NCBI GenBank assembly: GCA_020740775.1
Contig: JAHEWK010000016.1
Span: forward strand, 1,426,001 to 1,490,000
Direction of reading: 5' to 3'
Length of the DNA: 64,000 nucleotides
From: Ilyonectria destructans
Taxonomy: Eukaryota > Ascomycota > Sordariomycetes > Hypocreales > Nectriaceae
A program made the translations under genes and the position numbers. Position 1 is the stretch's first letter, and each line of letters starts with the position of its first letter. The notes under the pieces were generated by a model that had not been told where the DNA came from, searched no databases, and worked only from the letters and a program-made list of their open reading frames with translations. Below, piece by piece: positions 10,338 through 21,817 of the stretch.

Positions 10338-10432
10338 TGCTCCCGGCAGGGCTTGAACCTGCGACCCTCGCATCACCAACACTGGCAATTGAAGTATTAG
10401 TACGATGCTCTAACCAACTGAGCTACGGAAGC
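10338..10432 (-). tRNA. tRNA-Ile (anticodon AAU) with a 21-nt intron
   Basis: Read on the minus strand, the acceptor GCTTCCG pairs with CGGGAGC and is followed by discriminator A. The D arm is GCTC..GAGC, the anticodon stem TCGTA pairs with TGCGA (one G-T wobble), and the T arm is GCAGG-TTCAAGC-CCTGC. The seven-base anticodon loop reads CTAATA plus A once the intron is removed, giving anticodon AAT (AAU), decoding isoleucine AUU (and AUC/AUA after A34-to-I editing). The 21-nt intron (10,374-10,394) sits one base 3' of the anticodon, the canonical place for tRNA introns. The B box GGTTCAAGCC is intact. The window also encodes the tRNA ligase needed to join the halves. Confidence 0.93.
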
Positions 10433-11590
10433 CAACCGATTTTGTTGAAGACTGGGTTTGTAATTTGGATATTTGAACTTCTGTGAATCGGGTGATTCGT
10501 GGGGGCAGATGAGTGAGGGTTTAAGGGCCGAGGGAGAGTGGGGGAGTGGGTTGGGGGTTGAGCACATGGAGTCCGAACAGGTGTGGAGGGGCTTCGGAAC
10601 TCTTCTTACACGTCAGAGCGGGGTCAATGGACTACGGGTCATGGTGGGGTTTGCATTTCGTAAGGCCTACGTATTGGAGACATCTAATGGTCGGCGGAAG
10701 GGGACCTAACTGGTAGCTTGGATGACCTAATGAATGACAGTGAAGTTGACGACGTCGGCCATGCGAGTGGCGATTAGACGAGACAGATGTACGAGATTCG
10801 TCAGGAAGTTTCACCGACAGATGGGGCATCAGGTCATGGCAATCTGGAGGCTTCGGGCAGATATCGTACTGTTTCCCGGGGGGCAGGCACCGGTGAAGAC
10901 CACATGTCAATCCGGGACCACATCAGTCCGTGAGTCCGTCAACCAGCGACGAGACAAGGGCCATTGACAGAGGTGCCATTGCCCGATTTCCCGGCTGATT
11001 TATCTGGTTCGTTTTTTTGCAATCCCTCTCCCCCGGGCGTTCTTCCCCTGGGACCTGGACCATACTCCCGGGGATCGTTGCCCGACACCGGGTCTGGCCC
11101 GGGACGCGGACCCCATGCCCGCCACGCCCGCCGGACATGGTTGAGCGTGAGGTGAGACTCAACGCCCAGACACGGGTGGAAGGGGAGGGATAACCTTGCA
11201 GCCAGCACGACTGCAACTGCGGCATATCGAGATTCCACCGGCAGTGCACATGCGTTAGCCCGGCGGTTGGCCCTCTCAGCCTTCGACGGTTCGTCGATAC
11301 TCTCGCCGCTTGGCCTTTGGGGGAGGACCAAGCCGGTGCGGAATACCACCCGGCACCACACCGTCACGACACCGCCAGCCAACCGTGGCAATCACGGTGT
11401 CAAATGGATGCGGGGGAGATGGGGACCATGGGGTCACACGAGAACAGAGGTCAGCGAGTTGCCAGCGGCGGCGAGTGATGGCTCCCGATCAACGCCCTGA
11501 AAGGACTTTCCCGTCCCGCATGTTTCCGCACAGCGCCCCCGAGGCGTTGCCCGCGTCGGCTACAGTAGGAAGAGGGCTCGGCAATGAGGC
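10433..11590. other. Intergenic GC-rich region upstream of aldolase
   Basis: No recognised gene. Overlapping open frames on both strands (for example 10,939-11,391 minus, 11,310-11,651 plus) look like by-products of GC-rich sequence. This is probably promoter DNA of the highly expressed aldolase gene. Confidence 0.5.
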
Positions 11591-11592
11591 AT

Positions 11593-11600
11593 CATATAAG
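11593..11600 (+). promoter_or_regulatory. Candidate TATA box of the aldolase gene
   Basis: CATATAAG lies about 1.37 kb before the aldolase start codon and about 190 bp before a strong splice donor, followed by a pyrimidine-rich stretch (about 11,690-11,760). This fits the core promoter of a gene with an intron in its leader. Inference from motif and spacing only. Confidence 0.4.
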
Positions 11601-11790
11601 TCCGCCCAAGCCCCCCTTCCCCTCGCCCAGAAGGTTGGCCTCTGCTCTTAGTGAATTGAGTCTTTAACTCGAGCCTGTCTCGCTTTCTGCTTGCAAATAT
11701 ATCCCTCCACCCTCCACCCTCCACTCCACCACCTCCACCCAACCCGCTTGTCGCTTGTCGTCCACCATCGCGGTTCGGAGATCTCTTCGT

Positions 11791-12849
11791 GTAAGTCGAG
11801 CCACCGTCATTCTGCAAAACCTTGCAAAACGCAACTCCGTCCAATGCCATTGCCCTGTCCCATTGGAGCCTCCCGACCCCCTACCCCCACTATACCACCG
11901 AGGAGGAACCCTCAGTTCGACGCCAGGGAGCTCCGCTAGCTTGAGTGAGCCACCGGTCGCCGGCCGCCACGCCAGAGCCACAGAGCTGGAGCTTGTGCGC
12001 ATGTGTATCAATGCGTGTGCTGGTTCGCGTGCTCGTGCTCGTGCTTTCCCTGCTGCAAAGCATTGGGCCTGAAGCTGGGCCGATGTCGCGGTACCACGGC
12101 GCTGTGGTGAGAGGCCAAGGTGTGAAAACGAGCAAAGCCGAAGCACCGGGGAGCCGCGGGATGGCTGCCGGAGACGATGCTCTGAGCTGTCTTCTGGGCT
12201 GAGGTGTGCGGTGAGCCTGCTAGCCCCCCTTTGGTTGCTTGGATGCATGGCTTGCTTGGCCGCTTTGCTGCTCCTGATTGCGAAGCTCGCCTCACTTTAC
12301 TCACCTGTTGCTGTCATGGCCAGCGAGTCTCAGCCCATCGCCGAGCTAGCCACAGCCATCCCACGGCCAAGGGGGGCTGGTCTCCAGCAGTCCCCGGTGG
12401 TGTGCATCCTCGCCAATCGAGACAAGGTGTTTGCAAATGAAATTGGGCATCGCAGGCTGCGAGATGAGAGATCCGCCCTCTCTTATCATGCATGGCCTGG
12501 GTTTCACCGAACGGCAGGGAACAACAGGTCACCTTGGCTCACCTCACCACACCTCGCCTCATGCCGGAGGGAGCAAAGGCCAACAACCAGCCAACGCTCC
12601 CACTGGATGATCCCATTGTGTACCCTGCCCTGAGCCCTGTCCTAGCCCTGCCCCGAGCACTGGCTTTATTCCCTCCTCGTACTTGCGTCCTGGCGTTTGT
12701 TGGCTGTTGTTTACCCCTCCCCTTTCCCATCATCAAAATCTCCCTTGCCTTATCGATAAGCTTCGCTCGTCCAGAAAACCCCGCGCCGCGCCCCTCCCAC
12801 CGTCATCGTTTGCCCCCCATCCAACTGACAATCTCCTTTTGCTCAACAG
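11791..12849 (+). other. Putative long intron in the 5' UTR of the aldolase gene
   Basis: The donor GTAAGTCGAG at 11,791 and the acceptor TTTTGCTCAACAG ending at 12,849 bracket about 1.06 kb containing no recognisable coding sequence. The exons on either side would be pyrimidine-rich leader. Long leader introns occur in highly expressed fungal genes. Other acceptors are possible and an unspliced leader or internal promoter is not excluded. Confidence 0.35.
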
Positions 12850-12963
12850 ATTCTTCTCCTCCTCCCATTTATTTCCTCGACCTGCCCGAGTTGACCTCAG
12901 TCTCGATCGACCGAATTCTACTTCTCTCCCAACAACCAATAATCCTCAACTACAACCGCAATC

Positions 12964-13623
12964 ATGGGTGCTACCGATGTTCTGACCCGCAAGTCCGGCG
13001 TCATCGTTGGCGATGATGTCCTGCGCCTGTTCGAGTACGCTCGCGAGAAGCAGTTCGCTATCCCCGCCATTGTACGTTGGACACCCGAACACACGATGGA
13101 ATCAACATGATACTCTCAGGATAGCCACTGACAGATAACACTACAGAACGTCACCTCCTCCTCTACCGTCGTTGCTTCCCTCGAGGCTGCCCGCGACGCC
13201 AAGTCCCCCATCATCCTCCAGTTCTCCCAGGGTGGTGCCGCCTACTTTGCTGGCAAGGTGTGTAACATTTCTATTCTCGCATGTTGAGTTGACACCCCTG
13301 ACGTCGTATTTTCACAGGGTGTGAGCAACACCAACCAGGCTGCTTCCGTCGCCGGTGCCGTTGCTGCCGCTCACTACATCCGCTCCATCGCTCCCACCTA
13401 CGGCATCCCCGTCGTCCTCCACACCGACCACTGCGCCAAGAAGCTCCTCCCTTGGCTCGATGGCATGCTCGATGCCGATGAGGCCTACTTCAAGGCCAAC
13501 GGCGAGCCCCTGTTCAGCTCCCACATGATTGATCTCTCCGAGGAGTCCGTCGAGTGGAACGTCGAGACCACCGCCGCTTACCTCAAGCGCGCTGCCCCCA
13601 TGAAGCAGTGGCTCGAGATGGAG

Positions 13624-13655
<32 letters not shown>

Positions 13656-14244
13656 CAACAACGAGGATGTTGACAACGCCTCCCTCTACACCCAGCCTGA
13701 GGACATCCTCAACATCTACCAGACCCTGTCCGCCATCTCCCCCTACTTCTCCATTGCCGCTGGCTTCGGCAACGTCCACGGTGTCTACAAGCCCGGCAAC
13801 GTCAAGCTGCACCCCGAGCTCCTCGGTAAGCACCAGGCCCACGTCAAGGCTGCCATTGGCTCTGCCCTCGACAAGCCCGTCTTCTTCGTCTTCCACGGCG
13901 GCTCTGGCTCCTCCAAGGAGGAGTACTCCGAAGCTATCAGCCACGGTGTCATCAAGGTCAACATGGACACTGACATGCAGTTCGCCTACTGCGCTGGTAT
14001 CCGAGACTACATGGTCAACAAGAAGGACTATGTCACCACCCTCGTCGGCAACCCCGATGGCGAGGACAAGCCCAACAAGAAGTTCTTCGACGTAAGTTTC
14101 CCCATGATATTGCGTTTTCGTATTCTACGGCATCTGATACTAACTCCTGTCTAGCCCCGTGTCTGGGTCCGTGAGGGTGAGAAGACCATGACTGCCCGTG
14201 TCGCCGTGGCTCTCAAGGACTTCAACACCGCCGGAACTGTTTAA
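12964..14244 (+). CDS. FBA1: Fructose-bisphosphate aldolase, class II
   Basis: Cytosolic zinc aldolase that cleaves fructose-1,6-bisphosphate into dihydroxyacetone phosphate and glyceraldehyde-3-phosphate, and runs in reverse in gluconeogenesis. Four exons (12,964-13,071; 13,147-13,257; 13,318-14,091; 14,155-14,244), all joined at codon boundaries, giving 360 residues against 359 in yeast. The zinc/active-site segment VVLHTDHCAKKLLPW includes His108 and Asp110. FGNVHGVYKPGNVKLHPELL carries further zinc and substrate ligands, and FHGGSGSS is the phosphate-binding loop. Codon use is extremely biased to C-ending codons (GTC, CTC, ATC, AAC), as expected for one of the most highly expressed genes. 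The leader is long and probably spliced. Identification is firm. Confidence 0.97.
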
Positions 14245-14835
14245 AACGTTTTAACATTCCGGGCTGTAGTAATATCCCCAGACTGGCGACATCATCTTAC
14301 ATGACTTGAGTGGAGGGGGAACTTGGTGAGGTGGAAACGCCCTTCCAGGGTTGGATTCGCGGTAGTCGAAAGACAACCCCCCGTCAGAAAATTGCAGTCC
14401 TAGTCAATTGTGGGAGTTGAGTGAAATAAGTAAAACCCGAAAAAAGAGAAAAAGATGATGTACACACAATGTTCCCTGATGACCCGTCGTTTCCATCTGT
14501 TCTATGATGTACATGTACTTATTGCTACATGTGATGTGAAGATTGGGGATACTCTTCTCAATAGGCTCTATTGTTTTCAAAGTCTAGGCATGTGAGTAAT
14601 ATACTTGTCTTTCTGATTATCGTACAGCTGCTTCGCCATTTTACGTCGTTTATGTCGTAAAAAAAGGCGAAAAGAAAGGGAGAGGAGCCAACCGCTATAT
14701 ATTGTAAGCTATCCCTCCCTTTGTTTCAACACTCCTGTGCTCCCTCGCTCTCAGTTCTTGGCTTTATTACATCCACCACTTCCACGGCCTGTCTTTTCCC
14801 GTACCATCATGACTCCTGGTTCCCTGTGACTGAAA
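14245..14835. other. Convergent 3' flanks of aldolase and OSBP genes
   Basis: Contains the 3' UTRs of two convergent genes. AT-richer text with TATATATTG around 14,695-14,705; nothing else recognised. Confidence 0.5.
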
Positions 14836-16152
14836 CTACCAACCCAGGAGCTCCTTCTCGATCTTCGTTACATCGTCGCTGCTCAACTCCGTGGCTCCCT
14901 GCTTCTCGGCCTTGGTCTTGTCAAACCGCCAGAGACCACCAGTCTTGTCAGCATCGCCGTCAACGGGTACGCCAATGACCTTGCCAAGCTTCTCGAGAAC
15001 GCTGTCTGTGCCCTCTACAGCGGTGAAGTACTGACGTTCCCAAGAGCGCTCCTCAGAGCGCTCCTTGGTGCGCATCTCACGCTGGGCTTGCTCAATCTTG
15101 GTCTTTTCGATTGAGGTGACGTCCATGTCACCATCCTGAATAGCCTTGGCGACTCGTGCCCAAGCGCGGCGGGACTCAAGAGGGTGCTGCTTCTCGACGG
15201 GAGCAACCTCAAGCTCGGTCTGCGCAGTAGCGACAGCATCGTAAGTGGCAACGAGGGTGGACTTGGAGTTTGACTTGACGGGGCCCTCATAGATCTCAAA
15301 GGCTTTGTTCCACTGGCCGGTCACGTTATAGAGCACCTCCTTGTCCTTTCCGGAGGGGGTGACGGTGCCGGTCACGCTGTTCTTCTTGCCGGAGAGCCAT
15401 CCCTTGCCGCTGTAGTCGATCTTTGCGGTGTAGCCGCTGGAGGAGGCGATGTAGCTGGTGCCGTCAAGCTCAACAAAGGGGGATCCGAAGATGAGACCCT
15501 CAATGTGAAGAGAGGGTAGTGTGATGAGGTAGGATTCGATTTCGCCGTCGGGGAGGGGCACACGGAGGACGGCGTGGCCAATCTGCTTGATGATAATGGT
15601 GCTCTTGAAAGTGGCCTTCTGGGCGTTATATCCCTCGAGTTCGACGCCAGTCTTGTCGTTGCGGACGCAGTAGGCAGTGGCAGGCGGGTGGTGGCTGACC
15701 TGCTCAGAGACGAGGGTAGTAGTGCCAGCGTCATCGGACCAAGTGCCAAGGAACAGCTCGCCGAGGAAGGGGTTGAGAGGCTTCTTCTCGTTACCGTACT
15801 GCTCACTGCGGCTGGCGTACTGGTGCTTAAGGGTGGAGAGGAACCACTTGAGGACGAGCATGGTGCGCTTCGCCGGGTCCGCCTCGGCGGCGGGGGCGGT
15901 CAGAACGGGAGGGTGGGTGGCCCAGTAGGCGGAGAACTCGGTGAGGGACTGGGACGAGAGAATGAAGGGAGGCGCGGTAAGGGATGAGAGGTCGCCATTG
16001 AAGGAGGCGATGGACTAGGAGAGACAAGTCAGCCATGGTTGGTCCTCGCGGAGACGACATCTTGTCGAAAGGAGAGGGTGTCAGACCTTCACAAATGCGG
16101 TCCAGCTGCTGCTGTTGGCCTGGGCAGGCGTGACGGTTCCGGAGGACGACAT
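14836..16152 (-). CDS. Oxysterol-binding protein, Kes1/Osh4 type
   Basis: Cytosolic lipid-transfer protein that exchanges sterol for PI4P between membranes. Two exons: 16,152-16,087 and 16,014-14,836, separated by a 72-nt intron that falls between codons 22 and 23. The product is 414 residues, close to yeast Osh4/Kes1 (434), with no PH domain, ankyrin repeats or FFAT motif, i.e. the short ORP class. The ORD signature is LVSEQVSHHPP (EQVSHHPP at 126-133), whose HH contacts the PI4P head group. KPLNPFLGELF (about 100-110) precedes it and HIEGLIFGSPFVEL lies downstream. The C-terminal half is charged, with an ERSEERSWERQYF segment. The N-terminal lid before SIASFNGDLSSL is short. Family certain; which Osh paralogue is less so. 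Confidence 0.93.
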
Positions 16153-17387
16153 GGTTATGGATGAGCGATGCGATGCGGGAGAGGGAGATGAAGAGTGAGA
16201 GAGGAAAAGGAGGAAGAGGGAGAGGGATTGTCGATGTTGTCGTGTGCGTAGTGTAGCTTGTACGTAGCGCGCTCTGCGAATCGATCTGCGTCGGGGGGGA
16301 ATTTACGAGGGGCCCGATTGCGGGGTTCCAGTGGAAAAGGGCTGGCAGGGAGGTGTGAGACTGCTGGACGCTGAGAGCAGGCGGGGCAGATTTTGTTGAT
16401 GGTGACAGGAGAAGAAAGTATGCGACTGGAATCAACAAGAAGGAAATCGAGATGAAGCAATCATCAAACAAGTTTGTCCAGAAAGACGCAAAGGGAGATG
16501 ATGCGACGGCTGGGCGCTGGTTTCCCTCGTCGCAAATCGCCTCTCACCTGGCAACCACGAGAAATTACGTCAGTCCTGTTTAAGGTCTGGAGGTACGGGT
16601 ACGGATACGGTTGAGGGTGGCCAAGGCTCATGATGAATTGAGATTGGACAGAAAATGCGCCGCCCCAACAAGCAATTAAAAAGTTCACAGCCACCCACCA
16701 GAGCGTCTACCTAGCTTAGCCAGGGATGCGCATCACATCACGTCACTTTCTGTACATCGGAAGCTCGACAAGTCGCGCGCCGCCAAAAGCAAATCTCGTT
16801 GCACAGGACGGTCCCGTCGCAGGGTCCTTTAGCTTCGTCTGGCTTGATTCAGCGGCTCCTGCCCGTCTAGAAATTGGGAATCCCATCCCCCAGACCACGC
16901 GATCAAAAGATACTTCCTCGTGATACGTACTGTACCCGTCTAATCAGGACGCCCACGCGACAGGCTACCGGGATAGGACGCTCAGGTACTGGTCTTTTTG
17001 GTGGGGTACCCGCGTGCCGGGCCTGGCTCACATAGTACGTAGTCCGTGGGTGTGGTGCTGCTCTTAGATGAGACCGCCATGAGCTTGTGCCATGGGATTC
17101 AAAGTCTAGCCTGCACTAATATATCTTGCCGTCATGCGTATTTCAGACACCTTCACATCTGACGACGCCATCTCTCAGGGAACTCGATGCTGCTCTTACT
17201 GCCAACTGGGGTTGGAGATTGAGGCATTGTCGACATGTCACGACGTAGGCGCCGACGATGCTTCATCTTCGATCAAAGTTTGGTATCTTTTGTAGCCAAT
17301 ATAATTACGCAGTAGAGTACAGTACAGCACATTCATTCATTCATTCATTCATCAAGTCCTCCAAAACACCGGCCATCCACCCGTTCA
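16153..17387. other. Intergenic region between OSBP and ankyrin genes
   Basis: 5' flank of the OSBP gene and 3' flank of the ankyrin gene. A short (ATTC)n tract lies at 17,331-17,352 just before the ankyrin stop codon. No gene recognised. Confidence 0.5.
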
Positions 17388-19748
17388 TCAGTTGTACTTC
17401 CACTTCTCAATCATCTCGGCTACCTTGGTCAACCCCCGCTGCAGGGCGATCCCCGCTGGCGTGCCTTGTCGATATACTCCCCCGCCGTCCCTCTCCTCCC
17501 ACGCATCGTACACGGCACTCGCGTGGAACTGTCGCGCGCCTTTCTCGAGAAGAAGCCGTACGCTCCCAACGTGCCCGCGTAGTGCCGCATAGTGTAGAGC
17601 CGTCGCCCCCTGGTCGTTGCGGTGGTTGACGTTGACTCCTTGCTGGACCAGGTACTTGAGCGTCGCCTGGTTTGCCGATGCCTCGAAGAGAACCGTGTCG
17701 CCGTGAGTCGTCAGGGTGTGCGCATCAGCCCCTAGTCGCAGAAGCAGTTGAACAGTCGAGAGATGTCCATGAGAGGCGGCCACAGTGAGCGGCGTGCGGC
17801 CCGGGAAGACGGTGCTTTCTAGATACGCGCCACAAGATACAAGGCGAAGCAGGATTTCATCCCGTCCGTGTTGCGCAGCCACGTGAATTGGAGTCGTCTG
17901 GGGCTCAGGCACCTGGTACTCTTCATCGCTCATGCTGTCTCGGCTCACTGTCGATGACGGCATGCGGGTGCCGATGTTGAGCAACGCGTTAACTAGCTTC
18001 AGGTCGCCGGCTTTGACGGCGTGGGAAAGCACACTCATGCCGTCCGGTCCGATGCGCTCTGTGTCGGCACCGAGCTTGATCAACCGCCGGGCGCTGTCGC
18101 CGTTCGCCAGCTTCGCGGCCACCAAGAGCGGCGTCTCGCAAGCCCTGTCCAGCGGGTCTACTGGAGCACCCGAAGAGGCGAGGAGCTGTAGGATGTGAGG
18201 CTTGTCCTTGTGCGCGGCCATGTGCATCGCCGAGTATCCGGACTGACTCGGGCACGCGGATGGATCCGCCCCGTGGGCCAAAAGATACCGGATCGTTTCG
18301 TCGTGCCCCGTCGACGCCGCGGCGAGGAGTGGCGTGTTGCCGTTACGGCTCGGCAGGTTCGGGTCCGCTCCGCTATCGATGAGATTTGCTGTGATGGCAG
18401 TGCATTGAGTGCTGATGGCCATTGTCAACGGCGTGTGCTCACGTAACACTCTGTCCACCTTGGCTCCTCGAGATATTAACAACTGGGCGAACTCGTGGTT
18501 TCGCATCGAGATAGCCAAATGGAGCGCCGTCCTCCCGTCTGGTTGCCGCACTTCCAAGTCTGCGCCGGCTTGAATAAGTTTTGTAGCTAAATTCCATCGG
18601 CTGTGTAGGATGGCGATATGCAGTGGTGTCTGTCCCTTGTCATCGTCGACGAGGTTGAGGTTGGCCCCCGCATTGATCAGAACGATCATAGTCTCGTCGT
18701 CGAGAACGTCCGACGCGGCGGAATGATGGAGCGCACAGCGACCATCATTGTCGATGGAATCGATCTTCGCCCCGAGATGCATAGCAAGAGTTGCAAACTG
18801 CTCCGAGAACCCACACTTGATGCCTCGCATTAAAGCCGTCTCCCCATCTGTGGTCGGCTCGTCGACGTCTGCCCCGGCGACGGCGAGAAATGCGGCGATC
18901 AGTAAATGTTTCTGGTCAAAAGCCCGGTGTAGCGGCGACAGCATCGATCCGGGTAGCAAGATATTTGGGTCGGCTCTGTCTAGTAGAATCTTGAAGACGG
19001 CTTCCTCGTCGGTCCTTTCGATGGCCTGATGTAATTGTTGTGCCACCTCTGGTGTCCGTTTGTAGACTACGCCCGACGGCGGAACGAGCGTGTCGAGGAG
19101 CACCTGGATTTCAGCAGAATCACTTACTCTGGGGAGAACGCGACTCCGCTGGTTCGGTGTAGTGAAGCGCCTGCCAAGCTCCCTCAGGGCCTCATCCACG
19201 CCAGCGTCAGGCTCAATAACGCGACGCCTGCTGCTGACATCGTCTCCAAAGTTGTATTCAGATCTATGTCAATGAGTTAGCTCTGGATCTGGAAAATGCG
19301 CCAAGCCTACTTACCTTGTAGCAGTGTTGAGAAGAGTGTGTAAGGATGCTTGGTGAGTGCGCATTCGGCCCAAAGAAGTCTTCAAGGCTGCCTCGTTCCA
19401 AACAATAATGAGGTGGGGTTCGGCGAGGTCGATGCCACTATCTCGGTCCTGCGCCTTGATGCGCTTGACAGCTCCTCTTAGTTCGTGGACATCTTTTGAG
19501 ACGGAGTAGATGTATTCGTTATTGGAAGCCCGGACAGTCTCGGTATCGCCGTCAGTTGCTTTGCTGAGGTCGTTGACCCTGCTGAGGGCATCTGTTATCG
19601 CTCGGCATTCCCTAGAGAGAGCAGCCAGGGTGACTGGCCCGGTGTTTAGGGAATTGGCGATGCTGGAGCAGTCCTCCGCGACCTGGGCGCAAGTCGCGAT
19701 TAAATCCTGTAGGGTTTCCTCCGCAATGCGACCCTGGATGGGATCCAT
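17388..19748 (-). CDS. Ankyrin-repeat protein with STAND-type fungal N-terminal domain
   Basis: Two exons, 19,748-19,315 and 19,263-17,388 (49-bp... 51-nt intron, 2-nt phase), coding 769 residues. Residues 1-145 are mostly helical and lack ankyrin repeats. The pattern (GRIAEETLQDLIATCAQVAE, CRAITDALSRV, LIIVWNEAALKTSL) matches the N-terminal domain seen on fungal STAND/NLR-like and ankyrin proteins. From about residue 185 to the end there are roughly fifteen ankyrin repeats, with repeated GxTPLxxAAxxGHxxxVxxLLxxGAD units such as GRTPLTVAASHGHLSTVQLL. No NACHT/NB-ARC P-loop lies between the two parts, so it is not a full STAND receptor. No signal peptide or membrane segment. Likely a cytosolic scaffold or self/non-self sensor; function unknown. 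Confidence 0.85.
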
Positions 19749-21149
19749 GCCGGAGACGAAAAATTGAGAGCAAATTGAAGTGAGGAGGTTCGTCGCGACG
19801 GGCGACTCGTTTGCGCGCTGCTGGTAGTGTATGGGGGGTGTATGCGCAGAGCGACAGAACCCTTACATCCTACGCGCCCAGCCCAACTGCGTCAGAGGAT
19901 GGAAGATGTAGCAGCTGATGAGGCCGGCGCTCTTTTTCCTTGTAACACTCGTCTCGTCACACCCGAGGAAAATCCAGGAGAAACTGAGGATTTTAGCATC
20001 CGGGATGGTCAAGATACATCATGAGTATTAGCGTGGCTGTGGGATGCTGGGCTGCCAACATAGCGCCGCTAGCGCAGGGCAGCCACATCAACGTCGCCCA
20101 ACCATTTAGTCGTCACAGATCAGCAGCTAGAACGGCCTGGAATCGGTAGCTGTGCGGCGCACAATGGTGCGCAAGTGCGTGCTAAGTATGTGCTAACTAC
20201 CGCGAACGAAGTCCCCTATTGCGGCCGGGAGCTCAACGCCCTTCTAAATTGACCGGTGATGGTGCCCCTTGGTGCCCGTTTTGCCCCTGGTGGCGTTTGC
20301 GCCTGCGAATGAGTCGCTGGCCGGCTTGATGTCTGGAGATGTCTCGTGTACTGTAGGCTGAGTTCCGCACAATCGCAAGTAGTGGCAGACACCACTTGGA
20401 GCCCTTTGACCTCGTCCACTCGGCCACTTGGTCGATAGAGTGTGAGGCGGCATGCCGCTCCATGGGCCGACCACAGACCCCCTGGACACCGTGGTGAGGT
20501 GCGCTGTGGCGGTTGCTGAACCGGAGGCACCCTGTTGGAGGACGTATGAGCGCGGCGGGAGTGCGCCCAACTGCCTAGGTGGCTTCTGGGTTTCTCAACC
20601 TCTTGTGTTGTCATTACAAAACGGCCAAAGGACTGTTGATCCCAGCCATCTCGAAAACTTTCTTCGACACGATTCCACAGATTGTGCGACCTGTCCTGGA
20701 TATGCAGTGACAATTGATGGCTTGGCCAAGTGGGATAGCGTGACCTTGTTGCATGATGGTGGTTGCTATGAGGGAGCACACCGTAGTGCTGGACCGGATG
20801 ACCAGGGTTAATGCCGCGGGACCATCCACCACCCTTGGATGGATCATCATGGATGACAAGGTTTGTTCTGGCTTCGGAAGGCGGAGCCTCATTTTACCCG
20901 GATCCAGGTGAGTGGTACCCTCGGTCTAATTAGTTCTGTGGCTTTGGTGTTGCGTCACCGAAGCTCCCCGCCGCATCTGGAAAGTCATCAAACGATTCAT
21001 TCGACCTGCTGCTGCGCACTTCCGGCGGTTTCTCGTTTCACATTGATGCACTAACTAACGCCCAACAACACTTATTGACTCGAGAGCTATTCATATTCAT
21101 CCTGGCTGGAATAATCTGGAAGGGCTCGGCAGAGCACCCCACAAGTCAG
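19749..21149. other. Divergent intergenic region
   Basis: Shared upstream region of the ankyrin gene (minus) and the Mix23-family gene (plus). Overlapping open frames at about 20,216-20,892 on both strands are unlike any family I know and start mostly with non-ATG codons, so none is annotated. Confidence 0.5.
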
Positions 21150-21817
21150 ATGGCTCAGCTGCGACCGGATACGATGGCAGTGCCATCGTCCCAGCCCAAG
21201 CTGTCCCCGCACTTTTGTTTCTCGCCTGGCACTCTTCGAGGTGAGCAAGCACAGCAGAGTGCTACTCATACACGGTCCCAATTGACTCGATCACAGACTT
21301 CTTGCGACTCTCAAGGTCGTCAATCGACGACTCTATTGCCCAGAACCTCAATGCGCTGGTGACACCGTCTCGGTCCGGCTTCGATCCCTCATCCACCTCC
21401 CAACGCGCCGCGAGGCCGGCCTCCCGACAAATAGACGGCCAGGCATGCTCTGATTTCAAGGACAAAGTCCTGTTTCCATCTTGGCAGGCGCGGACCGAAG
21501 TGTTGAACTACTGCGCCCTTGTCGCAGCGAGTCCCGATCCGGACGACCCGAGCCGGACGTTGAGAGAGTTGGAGAGCCAAAAGGACCGTGAAAGGGTCGT
21601 TGATGAACGTCTGGATCCATATTCTGGCCGATTCTTCCCTCGAGAAGCACGAACCGAAAGACTGGCATCGCTTGTTCGACAAGAGAGGGGAGTTGAGAAC
21701 ATCGTACGACATCGAACCTGGGCAGTAATCAACGAACGGTGCGGCGACTCTACCGACACCTGGGAGGACGCTGTGAAGATGTGGAATAAAGACAAAGATA
21801 CAGAGAGGCCCGTCTAG
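21150..21817 (+). CDS. Mix23/Cid2 family protein (mitochondrial intermembrane-space type)
   Basis: Two exons, 21,150-21,240 and 21,297-21,817 (56-nt intron), coding 203 residues. The ATG at 21,150 is the first in frame; a second at 21,174 would also serve. The core reads FCFSPGTLRDFLRLSRSSID, then DDSIAQNLNALVTP, a helix with VLFPSWQARTEVLNYC, then ASPDPDDPSRTLRELE. This is the pattern of the family first named for fission yeast Cid2 (caffeine-induced death) and now Mix23 (PF09774), whose members are small cysteine-containing proteins of the mitochondrial intermembrane space. Conserved cysteines are visible at residue 23 and flanking the FPSWQAR helix. The C-terminal half is acidic and helical. 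Family call by memory of fungal homologues; subcellular site is inferred. Confidence 0.8.

Noticed and set aside
10939..11391. 150-codon minus-strand frame upstream of aldolase
   Set aside because: Lies in GC-rich DNA with equally long frames on the other strand; low-complexity product and no recognised motif.
13312..13944. 210-codon frame antisense to aldolase exon 3
   Set aside because: Product of the strong third-position C bias of the aldolase codons; Gly/Val/Leu/Asp-rich shadow.
20216..20892. Cluster of overlapping frames between the ankyrin and Mix23 genes
   Set aside because: Frames on both strands overlap each other and show no known domain or splice logic.
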